DNA of 64,000 nucleotides from Pseudomonadota bacterium. Its GTDB lineage: Bacteria; Pseudomonadota; Gammaproteobacteria; Steroidobacterales; Steroidobacteraceae. Made by a program: the position numbers and the translations under genes. Numbering within the stretch: the first letter of the stretch is position 1; each line of letters begins with the position of its first letter. The stretch covers positions 310,001 through 374,000 of the forward strand of contig JAFEFN010000003.1 of assembly GCA_018240525.1 (NCBI GenBank). The letters are read 5' to 3'. Below, in pieces: positions 42,116-51,511 of this stretch. The notes below the pieces were generated by a model. That model saw only the letters and a program-made list of their open reading frames with translations, was not told where the DNA came from and did not search any database.

Positions 42116-44725
42116 CTAACCGAGCCGACGGTTGCGCGCCCACTTTTCAAGCTCGACGGCTAGAAGGATGATGAGAGCCGCGCCGACGCAGGCCGCCAGC
42201 TCCGTCGCCCGGAGCGGCACGGTCTTGAACAGAAGGTTGAAAGCTGGCACGTAAACGAGAGCAAGCTGCAGACCGATTGTGAACAGCACAGTCGCAAGAA
42301 GAGGTCGATTCGATCCGAGGCCTAGTGCGAACAGTGGCGTCACTTCCGAACGGATTGCCATCACGTGCGCTAGCTGCGTGAAGCACAGCGCGGTAAACAC
42401 CACAGTCTGCCATTCGGCTAGTCCGGCGTGCCAGTACCACGCCTGCAGGGCAAGCACGAGACCCGCCATGAGCAATCCCACAACAAATGCGTGAGCGCCG
42501 AGGCCCCGCGCGAAGAGGCTCTCCTTCGGCGGACGCGGGGGTCGCATCATCAGATCGCGCTCAGCAGGCTCCGAAGCAAGCGCGAGACCGGGCAGGCCAT
42601 CAGTGACCAGATTGATCCACAGGATCTGAATCGCCAGCAGCGGCACCGGCAGCCCCAGAAACGGGGCTAGAAAAATGACCCATACCTCGGCTGAGTTGGT
42701 CGTGAGCACATAGCGTACGAAGCGACGCAGATTGTCGTAGATGCGCCTACCCTCGCGGATCGCGCGCACGATCGTTGCAAAATTGTCGTCGAGCAGGACG
42801 ATTGCGGCCGCCTCCTTCGCGACATCGGTGCCCTGTATTCCCATTGCCACGCCCACATCCGCTCGCTTCAGCGCAGGCGCGTCGTTTACCCCGTCCCCGG
42901 TCATCGCCACGACTTCTCCAGCCGCTTGCAGCGCGGTGACGATCTTCACTTTCTGCTCCGGTGCCACGCGCGCGTACACGCGCACTTCGCGCGCACGCCG
43001 CTCGAACTCCTCCGATGAGAGGGCCGCAAGCTGCGGCCCGGTCATCACGCGACCGCTCGCCTCGATCAATCCCAGGCGCCGTGCCACGGCCCGCGCGGTC
43101 AAAGGGTGATCGCCGGTAATCATGACTGCAACGATGCCGGCGGCCTTGCAGGTCGCGATAGCGTCGCTCACTTCCGGGCGCGGGGGATCGATCAGTCCTA
43201 CGAACCCCACGAAGTCAAGATCGCTTTCCAAACAGTGCGGTGAAATGTCGACGGGCAGCGATGACCATCGACGCACGGCGACCCCGAGGACGCGCAGGCC
43301 GTCGGCCGCCATCCGGTCTGCATGCTGACTCAGTTCTGCCCGATCGACGTCGACCACACCCGATAGTCGCTGTTCGCGAACGCACGCAGCAATGATAACC
43401 TCGGCAGCGCCTTTGCTGATCGAGAGGAATGTGCCGTCAGATTGCCGATGCACGGTGCTCATACACTTGCGATCCGAGTCGAACGGCAGTTCCGCGACCC
43501 GAGGTGCGCCCGCTTCCGCGGTGTCACGACGCAGGCCCGCGGATTCCGCGGCAACTAGCAGCGCAACTTCTGTTGGGTCGCCTGTGATCTCGCCCGATCC
43601 GTCCCTGACCGCGTCATGACTGACGGCCATCGCCAGCAACAGTGTCTGAGCGGCACAGGTCGCACGCAGCTCCCCGGTCCGCTCCCCGTCGCAGAAATAT
43701 TGCTCCACCCGCATCTCGTTCGCGGTCAGCGTGCCGGTCTTGTCGGAGCAGATGAATGTGACCGAACCGAGAGTCTCAACCGCAGGCAAGCTCCGGATGA
43801 GCGCTCGATTCATCAACATCTTTCGGGCCCCGATCGCGAGAGCGATACTCACAACCGCCGGCAAGGCCTCGGGAATTGCTGCGACCGCCAAGCTCAACGA
43901 CAGGAGCAGCGTGGGCAATGCAGCCTCACCGCGCAGAAGACCCGTAACAAATACGATCGCGCAGATCAGAAGAATGATGAGGGCGAGCCTGCGGCCGAAG
44001 GATTCAAGGCGACGCTGCAGCGGCGTCTGTACCGCGCGGGCGTCGGCGAGCAGCCGAGCGATGCTGCCGAATTCGGTGCGCATCCCCGTCGCCACCACGA
44101 GCCCGACCCCGCGCCCGTATGTCACGAAGCCTCCCTTGTGCGCCATATTGCGACGATCGCCGACGGGAAGATCCGCCGTTACAATGGGCTCGACCGTCTT
44201 GTCGACGGGCACGGATTCGCCCGTCAACGCGGATTCATTGACGCGGAGGGTCGCAACTTCAACGAGACGCATATCGGCCGGAACAATGCGTCCCGCGTCG
44301 AGCGCGACGACGTCCCCGGGGACGAGCTCCGAGGCTGCGATTATCGCGTTCGTTCCCCCGCGCACAACGTTCGCGGACGGAGCGGACATCCCCTTCAGCG
44401 CCGCCATCGCATGTTCGGCCCGGAACTCCTGCGCGAAGCCCAGTACTGCATTCAGCACGACGATCGCAGCAATGATGAGGGTATCGGTGAGATCTCCGAT
44501 AAGACCCGAGACGATTGCGGCGCAGATCAGGATGAGGACCATGAAGTCAGCGAATTGCGCTGCAAGCATCGCCATGGGAGATCGCGGAGGTGCCTCTTCC
44601 AGCACATTGCCTCCATGCTCCGCGCGTCGGACGATGACTTCCTGCTCGGTAAGGCCTTCGCGGCGCGTTCCGAGGTGTGAATAGGAGTCTTCGACCGTGC
44701 GTTGATGCCACTTCAATCCAGTCAC
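42116..44725 (-). CDS. Cation-transporting P-type ATPase (P2-type, Ca2+-ATPase-like)
   Basis: The 869-residue pump has the N-terminal cation-ATPase domain, the TGES actuator motif (ALTGESVPV), membrane helix 4 with PEALPAVV, phosphorylated D328 in CSDKTGTLT, and TGDGVNDAPALKRADVGVAMG. PEALP resembles P2A/P2B calcium pumps. The GTG at 44725 overlaps the stop of the preceding ATPase gene (GTGA), so the two pumps are translated together. A longer upstream frame lacks family similarity. Confidence 0.9.
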   Translation of the reverse strand: MTGLKWHQRTVEDSYSHLGTRREGLTEQEVIVRRAEHGGNVLEEAPPRSPMAMLAAQFADFMVLILICAAIVSGLIGDLTDTLIIAAIVVLNAVLGFAQEFRAEHAMAALKGMSAPSANVVRGGTNAIIAASELVPGDVVALDAGRIVPADMRLVEVATLRVNESALTGESVPVDKTVEPIVTADLPVGDRRNMAHKGGFVTYGRGVGLVVATGMRTEFGSIARLLADARAVQTPLQRRLESFGRRLALIILLICAIVFVTGLLRGEAALPTLLLSLSLAVAAIPEALPAVVSIALAIGARKMLMNRALIRSLPAVETLGSVTFICSDKTGTLTANEMRVEQYFCDGERTGELRATCAAQTLLLAMAVSHDAVRDGSGEITGDPTEVALLVAAESAGLRRDTAEAGAPRVAELPFDSDRKCMSTVHRQSDGTFLSISKGAAEVIIAACVREQRLSGVVDVDRAELSQHADRMAADGLRVLGVAVRRWSSLPVDISPHCLESDLDFVGFVGLIDPPRPEVSDAIATCKAAGIVAVMITGDHPLTARAVARRLGLIEASGRVMTGPQLAALSSEEFERRAREVRVYARVAPEQKVKIVTALQAAGEVVAMTGDGVNDAPALKRADVGVAMGIQGTDVAKEAAAIVLLDDNFATIVRAIREGRRIYDNLRRFVRYVLTTNSAEVWVIFLAPFLGLPVPLLAIQILWINLVTDGLPGLALASEPAERDLMMRPPRPPKESLFARGLGAHAFVVGLLMAGLVLALQAWYWHAGLAEWQTVVFTALCFTQLAHVMAIRSEVTPLFALGLGSNRPLLATVLFTIGLQLALVYVPAFNLLFKTVPLRATELAACVGAALIILLAVELEKWARNRRLG

Positions 44726-47229
44726 GGTCGCGTGAACTCCTGCGATACGGCAGTACGGGAGCGCGCCGCTGTGCGGCGGCCACCAAGCAGCGCGCTGAGG
44801 CCCCCAGTGAACACTCCGACGCCGACTGCGATTGCCCAATCCTCAAGATGCAGTGGATGCAGATGGATCAGAGCGGCAAGCGTCGGCAGTTGGACGAGCA
44901 GCACGAGGGAGGCGACGGCAGCTGTGACAATAATTCGCGCCGTCCATGTCTTGAGCCCCGACAGAATGCCGGTGATCGTTACGCTGGCAATGATGAGGAC
45001 GGCCAGCGCAATAGCACGCGCATGGTCGGTGTCTCGGCCGACGCCGAGCGCATGCTCGTAGCTGAATACCGTTGCTGCAGTGACGGCCAGACCGACGAGA
45101 GCGATCACAGTCCAGGCCCACAGCCCATAGAATCCGGCGCCATGCCCACGCTTTACCGGAGCCATCTGATTCGCTGGCGGCGGGTCCTGGAAGACAAGCA
45201 GTGCCGTAGGGTGAATCACGAGCTCGAGCCAAATGATGTGGATGGGGAAATACAGAAGCGCGTAGCCGCGGAGCGGCACGATTGCGGCGCTCAGAACCAA
45301 GGGGATGTGCACCATTAACAAATAGGAGAAGCTCACTTGCAGGTTCCTGAACAGCTGCCGCCCTTCCGCAATGGCGCCGGCGATCGTGCGGAAGTTGTCA
45401 TCGAGCAACACGATAGCCGCCACTTCGCGGGCACTGCGCGTGCCACGCTCGCCCATCGCGATGCCGATATCGGCGGCCTGAAGGGCCGGCACATCATTCA
45501 CGCCATCACCGGTCACCGCAACGATCTCCCCCTGCTCTTGCAGCATCTTCACAAGGCTCAATTTCTGGGCAGGCACGGCTCGCGCGACGACGTCCACGTC
45601 ATGCAGAAGATCGGAGTTATCGGCGGAAGATGCGCTGTCGATCTCGTCCATCACGACGACGTTGGGTCGCCCGTCGCCCAGGCCTACCGCCTCAGCGATA
45701 GCCCGCGCGGTCCCGGGATGATCTCCGGTGAGCATTATCACGCGGATACCCGCATCCGTGCAGGTCCGCACGGCCTCACGTACCCCCTCGCGCAGCGGAT
45801 CTTCAAAAGCGAGCAACCCCCTGAACTGAAATCCCCCATCCGGTTCACCGCCAACGGCAGTCACACCGAGGGTGCGCGTGGCACACGCGATCACTTTGTG
45901 ACCGGCAGCCGCATATTCCGCAACCCTTCCAAGCCAATCGGCGCGCTCATTGTCGGTGATTGTGCTTCGCGCAAGCACCGTTTCCGGCGCTCCTTTGACC
46001 ACGGCCAGGTATTCTCCGGAAGGCAGACGCCATACTGCCGTCTCGCACCGCCGCGCCTCCGTGAACGGAAATGTGCCTACGATTTCCATGCCGGTGCATA
46101 TTGAGGCTGGCACCAGACCCAGTATTGCCGTATCGAGCGGGTCGCCGCTGCCCTCGCTAGAAGCCAGCGCGGTGAGCTCTACAAGCTGACCCGTACCCAC
46201 GCCCTGAGCCGGATCCCGATGTGCAAGCACGAGGCGTCCCTCAGTCATCGTGCCGGTCTTGTCGGAACAGATGCACGTGATGCGTCCGATATTTTCTACT
46301 GCTACCGCACGACGCACGAGCGCTTGCCGCTTGGCGAGTCGGTACACACCCGCTCCTAAAAAGAAGGTGAATACGATGGGAAACTCCTCTGGGAGCGCGG
46401 CAACCGCCAGCGTCACGGCACTCAGAAGAGCATCGACGATCCCATAACCCTGATGCAGCCGGATGGCGGCGAGAATCACGCACATCAGCAACGCGGCAGC
46501 AAGCAGCACCGCGACCAGCCGCCCAATTGCCGCCTGCAACGGTGTACGCGCGTGAGTTCCCTGCAGTGCCAGGCGCACGATCTCACCGTATAGCGTCTCG
46601 GTGCCCGTATAAGCGAGCCGCACTCGCGCGCGCCCGGTCAGAAGACGAGTACCAGCCACAACCCAGTGAACGCCCTCTACAGATGAGTTGGCATCGGAGG
46701 CCTTCGTAAGGGGCTGCTTGCGCACTGGCAAGGATTCGCCGCTCAGTAACGACTCGTCGACTTGGACATTCGCGCCTGTGAGGAGCAGCCCGTCAGCGGG
46801 AAATGACTCGCCGCTCGTGACCTCCACCAGGTCGCCGGGAACAAGTTCACGAGCCGTTCGCTCGGCCCACGCGGCGTCGCGCACGACTCTCGCCGTTGTC
46901 GCGAGTCTGCCGGCAAGGCCGCGCGTCGACGCCTGCGTACGGCGATGAAGGTATGCGTCCATGCCTATGAGCGGGAGGACCGCACAGAACAGCGTTCCGG
47001 CTTCCGCGTAGTCGCCCAGCCCCGCGAAGAGCGCCGCTGTGCCGACCAAGAACCAGAGCATTGGATCGCGCAGCGTCTCGCGTGCCAACTCCCGCCAGGC
47101 GCCAGGCGGCGCCTCGACGATATCGTTCCAGCCGTAGAGCTCACGGCGGGATGCGGCCTCCGCAGTCGTCAGGCCGCGCTCGGCATCCAGCAAGCCCTTG
47201 AGACGTTCGGTAGGTACGCTTCGCCGCAT
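44722..47229 (-). CDS. Cation-transporting P-type ATPase with PEEFP motif
   Basis: The 835-residue pump has LLSGESLPV (actuator), PEEFPIVFTFFLGAGVYRLAKR in membrane helix 4, phosphorylated D323 in CSDKTGTMTEG, and TGDGVNDVPALQAADIGIAMG. The PEEFP signature differs from the PEGLP/PEALP of calcium and Na/K pumps, so the ion is uncertain; it may be a Ca2+-, Mg2+- or proton-type pump. The ATG at 47229 lacks a strong ribosome binding site. It is the first gene of a two-pump operon. Confidence 0.88.
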   Translation of the reverse strand: MRRSVPTERLKGLLDAERGLTTAEAASRRELYGWNDIVEAPPGAWRELARETLRDPMLWFLVGTAALFAGLGDYAEAGTLFCAVLPLIGMDAYLHRRTQASTRGLAGRLATTARVVRDAAWAERTARELVPGDLVEVTSGESFPADGLLLTGANVQVDESLLSGESLPVRKQPLTKASDANSSVEGVHWVVAGTRLLTGRARVRLAYTGTETLYGEIVRLALQGTHARTPLQAAIGRLVAVLLAAALLMCVILAAIRLHQGYGIVDALLSAVTLAVAALPEEFPIVFTFFLGAGVYRLAKRQALVRRAVAVENIGRITCICSDKTGTMTEGRLVLAHRDPAQGVGTGQLVELTALASSEGSGDPLDTAILGLVPASICTGMEIVGTFPFTEARRCETAVWRLPSGEYLAVVKGAPETVLARSTITDNERADWLGRVAEYAAAGHKVIACATRTLGVTAVGGEPDGGFQFRGLLAFEDPLREGVREAVRTCTDAGIRVIMLTGDHPGTARAIAEAVGLGDGRPNVVVMDEIDSASSADNSDLLHDVDVVARAVPAQKLSLVKMLQEQGEIVAVTGDGVNDVPALQAADIGIAMGERGTRSAREVAAIVLLDDNFRTIAGAIAEGRQLFRNLQVSFSYLLMVHIPLVLSAAIVPLRGYALLYFPIHIIWLELVIHPTALLVFQDPPPANQMAPVKRGHGAGFYGLWAWTVIALVGLAVTAATVFSYEHALGVGRDTDHARAIALAVLIIASVTITGILSGLKTWTARIIVTAAVASLVLLVQLPTLAALIHLHPLHLEDWAIAVGVGVFTGGLSALLGGRRTAARSRTAVSQEFTRP

Positions 47230-47494
47230 AGGAGTCAGTATCCAAACACGAGACTCGAGCTCCGCACCGCAACCGTGATTCTGCTTGCGCAAGGGCCTTC
47301 GGGCTGATTGCGCTTCACCTCACCGACTAAGTGGAAATACGGGTATCGTCTGCGGTCACGGGCCTTCAGACTTTAATTAGATTGACGTTTGAATATGGCG
47401 AGTTGGTCCTGGCTTAGCTGGGGATCCAGCGGTGCTTCACGAGCAAGGCGTTCAGAATGAGCCGCCCCCGCTCGAGGAACGTTGACTGACGCTC

Positions 47495-47725
47495 GTGACC
47501 ACGCCGATTCTTTTAGCATATATCGGGGCCACGCTGCTGCAAGTGGGCATGGCCATCGCACTCGCATGGAACCGCCGGCGCAAAAGCGCCCCAGGCGTGG
47601 CGGTATCCGGGCCCATCAGTTCGCAAGCTCCGTCGGCGGGCGGGTCGGGGTGGCGTTGCTTCCGGCCGTTGCCTTCTGTGCGTAGGCACACCCGAATCCA
47701 CGTTGGTCTTCGATGCCTGACGACC
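47495..47725 (+). pseudogene. In-frame leader: possible remnant of a flavin/ferredoxin reductase N-terminus
   Basis: The frame of the cytochrome b gene stays open upstream to a GTG at 47495. This part encodes one hydrophobic helix (ILLAYIGATLLQVGMAIALAW), an NRRRKSAPG loop and GSGWRCFRPLPSVRR, which recalls the AWxGWRxFRV start of FAD/NAD reductase domains. It then runs into the cytochrome without a matching domain. It may be a decayed gene start fused in frame, or a true N-terminal extension. Confidence 0.3.
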
Positions 47726-48304
47726 ATGCAAGCGAAGCTGCTCAGCCGCGAAGTGCTACCGTTCCTACTGGCCTTCACCGCACTCGCGCTGGCCGCACTG
47801 CTGATCGATGCCTTGCTGCACGCCTTCAACGCAGTATGGGTCGGCCGCTATCTGGGAATTCCCGGCACGCTTCTGATCTTGGGCTCGTTCGGATATTCGC
47901 TGCGCAAGCGCAAAGTGATCCTTTCCGGGAGTCCCGTGCGGCTGCTACGGCTGCACGAACGAATGGCCTGGCTAGGCTCTCTGCTGGTGCTGGTGCATGC
48001 CGGCATCCATTTCAATGCGATTCTCGGTTGGCTGGCCGTATGGGCGATGCTCATCAATGTGGCAAGTGGGCTGACCGGTAAATTTCTGCTCGAGCGGTCC
48101 CGCCGCCGACTGACCGATGCGCGCCAGAAGATGATCCAGCAGGGGCTCTCAGCGGAGGACCTCGAAGAGCGCATGTATTGGGACAGCCTGACCTTCGATG
48201 TGGTCAAGCAATGGCGCGTTGTCCACTTCCCGATCGCACTGGCATTCGCGGTGCTAGCCACGGCGCACATCATCGCGATCTTCCTGTTTTGGGGCTGGAA
48301 GTGA
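47726..48304 (+). CDS. Membrane b-type cytochrome-like protein (ferric-reductase-like TM domain)
   Basis: The 192-residue protein has about four membrane helices with histidines placed to bind heme: RLHERMAW, LVHAGIHFNA, RVVHFPIALAF and LATAHIIAIF. A charged loop (SRRRLTDARQKMIQQG) lies between helices 3 and 4. It would pass electrons across or along the inner membrane. Its stop overlaps the GTG of the octaheme cytochrome gene, so both form one complex unit. The ATG at 47726 lacks a clear ribosome binding site; a start at 47495 is possible. Confidence 0.68.
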   Translation: MQAKLLSREVLPFLLAFTALALAALLIDALLHAFNAVWVGRYLGIPGTLLILGSFGYSLRKRKVILSGSPVRLLRLHERMAWLGSLLVLVHAGIHFNAILGWLAVWAMLINVASGLTGKFLLERSRRRLTDARQKMIQQGLSAEDLEERMYWDSLTFDVVKQWRVVHFPIALAFAVLATAHIIAIFLFWGWK

Positions 48305-49026
48305 AGAGCCGCCCGGCTCTGATGCTGATAGCGGCGAACGTGCTGGCGCTCGTCGCGCTTGCTTTCATATATCCTCACCTCATGGTGAGTCCTGGCCCAC
48401 TTCTGTCTTCCCATGCCGAACTCACTAATGACTGCTTCGCTTGCCATTCGCCCTGGCGGGGCACGGATGCGAAGCGGTGCATGCAATGTCACGCACCGGC
48501 CGAGATTGGACTGCGTACGACCAAAGGCGTCCGGGTCGCTCGGCAAAGCATGAAGATCTCATTCCACCAGGAACTGACTGAGCGGGACTGCATGGCCTGT
48601 CACAGCGAACATCAGGGAGTGCAATTGACCGAACGCGTCCGGATAAGGTTTTCGCACACGCTGCTGCGCAGCGCGATTCGAGAGCGATGCGAGTCTTGTC
48701 ATACCGCGCCAAACGATGCCATTCACCGGCAGATCGGGAGCAACTGCGGGCAATGCCATAGCGCGCAAGTCTGGAAGCCCGCCACGTTCGATCATGCGAA
48801 ACTGTTCGTGCTGGACCGCAACCACACCACCGAGTGCGCGACGTGCCACGTCAACACCGATTTCAGTCGTTACACCTGCTACGGCTGTCACGCGCACGAG
48901 CCGGCCCGGGTGCGGGCCCAGCACCTCGAGGAAGGCATTCGCGACATCGCGGATTGCGTTAAGTGTCACCGTAGCGCCCGCGAGAGTTACGAAGGCGGCC
49001 CACGCGAGGGCCGGGAACGAGACTAG
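48301..49026 (+). CDS. Membrane-anchored octaheme c-type cytochrome
   Basis: The 241-residue protein has an N-terminal membrane anchor (PALMLIAANVLALVALAFIY) and then eight CxxCH heme-c motifs: CFACH, CMQCH, CMACH, CESCH, CGQCH, CATCH, CYGCH, CVKCH. Spacing and short length resemble cytochrome-c3/class-III-type multihemes with bis-His ligation rather than catalytic octaheme nitrite or hydroxylamine enzymes, which are longer. GTG start overlapping the cytochrome b stop (GTGA). It likely carries electrons between the membrane quinone pool and a periplasmic partner. Confidence 0.88.
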   Translation: MKSRPALMLIAANVLALVALAFIYPHLMVSPGPLLSSHAELTNDCFACHSPWRGTDAKRCMQCHAPAEIGLRTTKGVRVARQSMKISFHQELTERDCMACHSEHQGVQLTERVRIRFSHTLLRSAIRERCESCHTAPNDAIHRQIGSNCGQCHSAQVWKPATFDHAKLFVLDRNHTTECATCHVNTDFSRYTCYGCHAHEPARVRAQHLEEGIRDIADCVKCHRSARESYEGGPREGRERD

Positions 49027-49094
49027 ATGCAAGACCTGCCCGCCCCCGACCCTGGGGTGGGTGGCTGAGACCAGACGGGAAGCGAAAGGCGGAT

Positions 49095-49985
49095 TCAGCT
49101 GAGAACGCGGAGTAGATGGGGAACGAGTGCGGGACCCAGGTCAATCGCGTTTGAGTGGTGGGGAACCGAATTGGTCGTGACGATCCGAGCAGCTCCGGCG
49201 GCAGCGAGTGCCTCATACGCCCCCGAGGCAAAGACGGCATGCACGCCGAGACAAACTGGTGCACGTTGACCCGCAGTTCGCCAGTGACCAACGCTCTCTA
49301 TCATCGTTCGCGCGGACGCGATGATATCGTCGACCAGCACAGGGGTGTATCCCCCCCACCTCTCAATATCCGGGACCTCGGCGACAGTGACCGAACGGTC
49401 GCCGTGCCGGACCTTCTTGAGCACGATATGCGGACACGGAATGGCTCGTGCAACCACGCTCACCCACTGTTCGCTCTCTGCATCCGGCCCGATAACGACC
49501 GGCGCAGAGACGTTCGCCCGAATCCATTCAGCAAGCAGCGGCGCTGCCTGCACGACCTCGGTGCGAATCGTGTAGATCTCCGAAAGCGAATTCCGACGAT
49601 GCAGATGGGGATCCACCGTGATCAGCCAATCGAACCGCGCACTCACGATTCGCGCGAAACTTCTCGACGTCAACGCTTCACCGGCATTAAAGCGCCGATC
49701 CTGTCGCATATAGGCAAGATAGGGCGCGACCAGCCCGACGCGGCTCGCACCAAGGTCTCGCAGCGCATCCGCCATGAAGAGGAGTGGCAGGATCTTCACG
49801 TCCGGCTCGCGGAGGGTACACAGAATCACGACCTGCCGCCCCTGGACGTTGCTATCGATGCGCAAATAGGTCTCCCCATCGGGAAACCGGCGCATCTCGA
49901 AGTCGACGGACTCGACCGGAAGCTCGCTTCGCATGCTGTCACCGAGCGATTCCTCACCAGGATAGACGAGCACCATCGGAGTCAT
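49095..49985 (-). CDS. Ribose-phosphate pyrophosphokinase-like protein
   Basis: The 296-residue protein has the PRPP-synthetase layout: FPDGETYLRI, APYLAYMRQDRRFNAGEALTSR, DPHLHR, GPDAESEQW, the flexible-loop KKVRHGDRSV and the PRPP loop VLVDDIIASARTM. The loop differs from the usual DDxxxTGGT/DTAGT, so substrate use may differ from housekeeping Prs. GGAGG stands before the ATG, and the start overlaps the stop of the AMP-phosphorylase gene (ATGA). It is therefore made together with that enzyme. Confidence 0.85.
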   Translation of the reverse strand: MTPMVLVYPGEESLGDSMRSELPVESVDFEMRRFPDGETYLRIDSNVQGRQVVILCTLREPDVKILPLLFMADALRDLGASRVGLVAPYLAYMRQDRRFNAGEALTSRSFARIVSARFDWLITVDPHLHRRNSLSEIYTIRTEVVQAAPLLAEWIRANVSAPVVIGPDAESEQWVSVVARAIPCPHIVLKKVRHGDRSVTVAEVPDIERWGGYTPVLVDDIIASARTMIESVGHWRTAGQRAPVCLGVHAVFASGAYEALAAAGAARIVTTNSVPHHSNAIDLGPALVPHLLRVLS

Positions 49986-51511
49986 CTGTCCTCCGCGATC
50001 ACGATCCCTGAATGTTGCGCAGCATAGCCGGCAGCATACTCGAGCTCTCCCGGTGCTTCCGCGTGGATCGTGTAAAGCGGGGATTGGCTTTCCACTCGCT
50101 GGCCGACTCGTACGTGAAGCTCCAGACCCGCGGAGGGAGCACGCGGCGCCCCGGAAAGCTTCGCGATTCGTGCGATGTGCCGGTTGTCGATCGCCACGCA
50201 CGTGCCAGCGCGATCCGCATTCATCGCACGTGTCAGGAGTGCGCGCGGCGGCTCGCGCAATCCGCCTTGCGCGCGGCAAATCGCCTCGAACTTTCTCAAC
50301 GCGGCCCCGGAGTCAAGCAACTGACGGGCCATTTCGCGACAATCCGCCAACTTAGCGCCCGGCGCGAACTGCAGAGCCTCTGCCGCGAGCGCGAGCGAGC
50401 GCTCGCGCAAATCCAGCGGCGCGCCGACGTCGCAGCGGAGCACGGCCATCACATCGCGCGCTTCGAGTGCAGGGCCAATGCCGCGCCCAACAGGCTGCGA
50501 CCCGTCACTCACGTGCACTCTCGCGTAGACGCCAAGCGCTTGCGCAACCGCCTCGAGCCGCTCACTGAGCTTCTGGGCGGTTACGCCTGAACGGACCTTC
50601 GCCGTAGGTCCCACAGGGCAGTCGATCAGGATGTGAGTCGCGCCAGCCGCGATCTTCTTCGAAAGCACCGAGGCTACCATCTGACCCTCGCTGTCGAAAT
50701 CGAGCGGCCTTTCCACGCGGATCAGCAGATCGTCTGCGGGGCTCAGGCGCACGTTTCCTCCCCAGACAATACAACCCCCTTCTCTCTCTACTACGCGCCG
50801 CATGTCTTCGACGGTGAGGTCGACGGGAGCCAGCGTCTCCATGGTGTCGGCTGTACCCGCAGGTGACGTGATCGCGCGCGAGGAGGTCTTGGGTATCGTG
50901 AGCCCCGCCGCGGCGACGATCGGCACCACGATGAGCGTGGTGCGATTTCCCGGCAAGCCGCCAACGCTGTGCTTGTCGACGACCTGAGCGCAGGGCCATT
51001 GAAGTCGCTCGCCGCCCTCAACCATCGCCTGCGTGAGTGCGATCGTCTCGGCTAGATCCAGCCGATCCCCTGCGCACGCCGTGACGAGGGCCGCGAGATG
51101 CAGTTCCGAATAGTGGCCCTCGACGACGTCAGCGAGGATCTCTCGCCAGCCCTCCAGTTCTACACGTTGGTTGTAGACTTTCGAACGCAACACGCTCAGC
51201 GATTCGAGGGGCTCTGGATGCGAGACCTGAATGAGCGCCCCGTCCTCAGCACCGAGTGCCCTCCAGGCGCTGTCGGAAAGACTTGCCTCGCCGTGTCCGA
51301 GCAGCGACTCCGAAACCACATTCACGGTGGCAATCAGATGATGCGTACCGAGCGTCACCTGAACCCGTGACTGCGCAACAAAGCCTTCCGCGCGGCACAC
51401 GTGGCAGTCGCGCGTCATGTAGACGACGGCTTCCTGGTATGTATCGATCCCGAGTCGTCGCAGCCTCAGGGCGCCACGCGCGCCCGGCGTATCGCCTTCA
51501 ACTTGCGTCAT
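49982..51511 (-). CDS. AMP phosphorylase (archaeal-type DeoA-family)
   Basis: The 509-residue protein has the extra N-terminal domain (about 1-85) of archaeal AMP phosphorylases, then the pyrimidine-phosphorylase fold with KHSVGG (180-185) and SRAITSPAGTADTMET (211-226). SRAITSPAGTAD is the NMP-phosphorylase form; true thymidine phosphorylases read GRGLGHTGGTLD here. It would split AMP (or CMP/UMP) with phosphate into base and ribose-1,5-bisphosphate. GAGGAAG precedes the ATG. It is coupled to the PRPP-synthetase-like gene. Confidence 0.88.
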   Translation of the reverse strand: MTQVEGDTPGARGALRLRRLGIDTYQEAVVYMTRDCHVCRAEGFVAQSRVQVTLGTHHLIATVNVVSESLLGHGEASLSDSAWRALGAEDGALIQVSHPEPLESLSVLRSKVYNQRVELEGWREILADVVEGHYSELHLAALVTACAGDRLDLAETIALTQAMVEGGERLQWPCAQVVDKHSVGGLPGNRTTLIVVPIVAAAGLTIPKTSSRAITSPAGTADTMETLAPVDLTVEDMRRVVEREGGCIVWGGNVRLSPADDLLIRVERPLDFDSEGQMVASVLSKKIAAGATHILIDCPVGPTAKVRSGVTAQKLSERLEAVAQALGVYARVHVSDGSQPVGRGIGPALEARDVMAVLRCDVGAPLDLRERSLALAAEALQFAPGAKLADCREMARQLLDSGAALRKFEAICRAQGGLREPPRALLTRAMNADRAGTCVAIDNRHIARIAKLSGAPRAPSAGLELHVRVGQRVESQSPLYTIHAEAPGELEYAAGYAAQHSGIVIAEDR

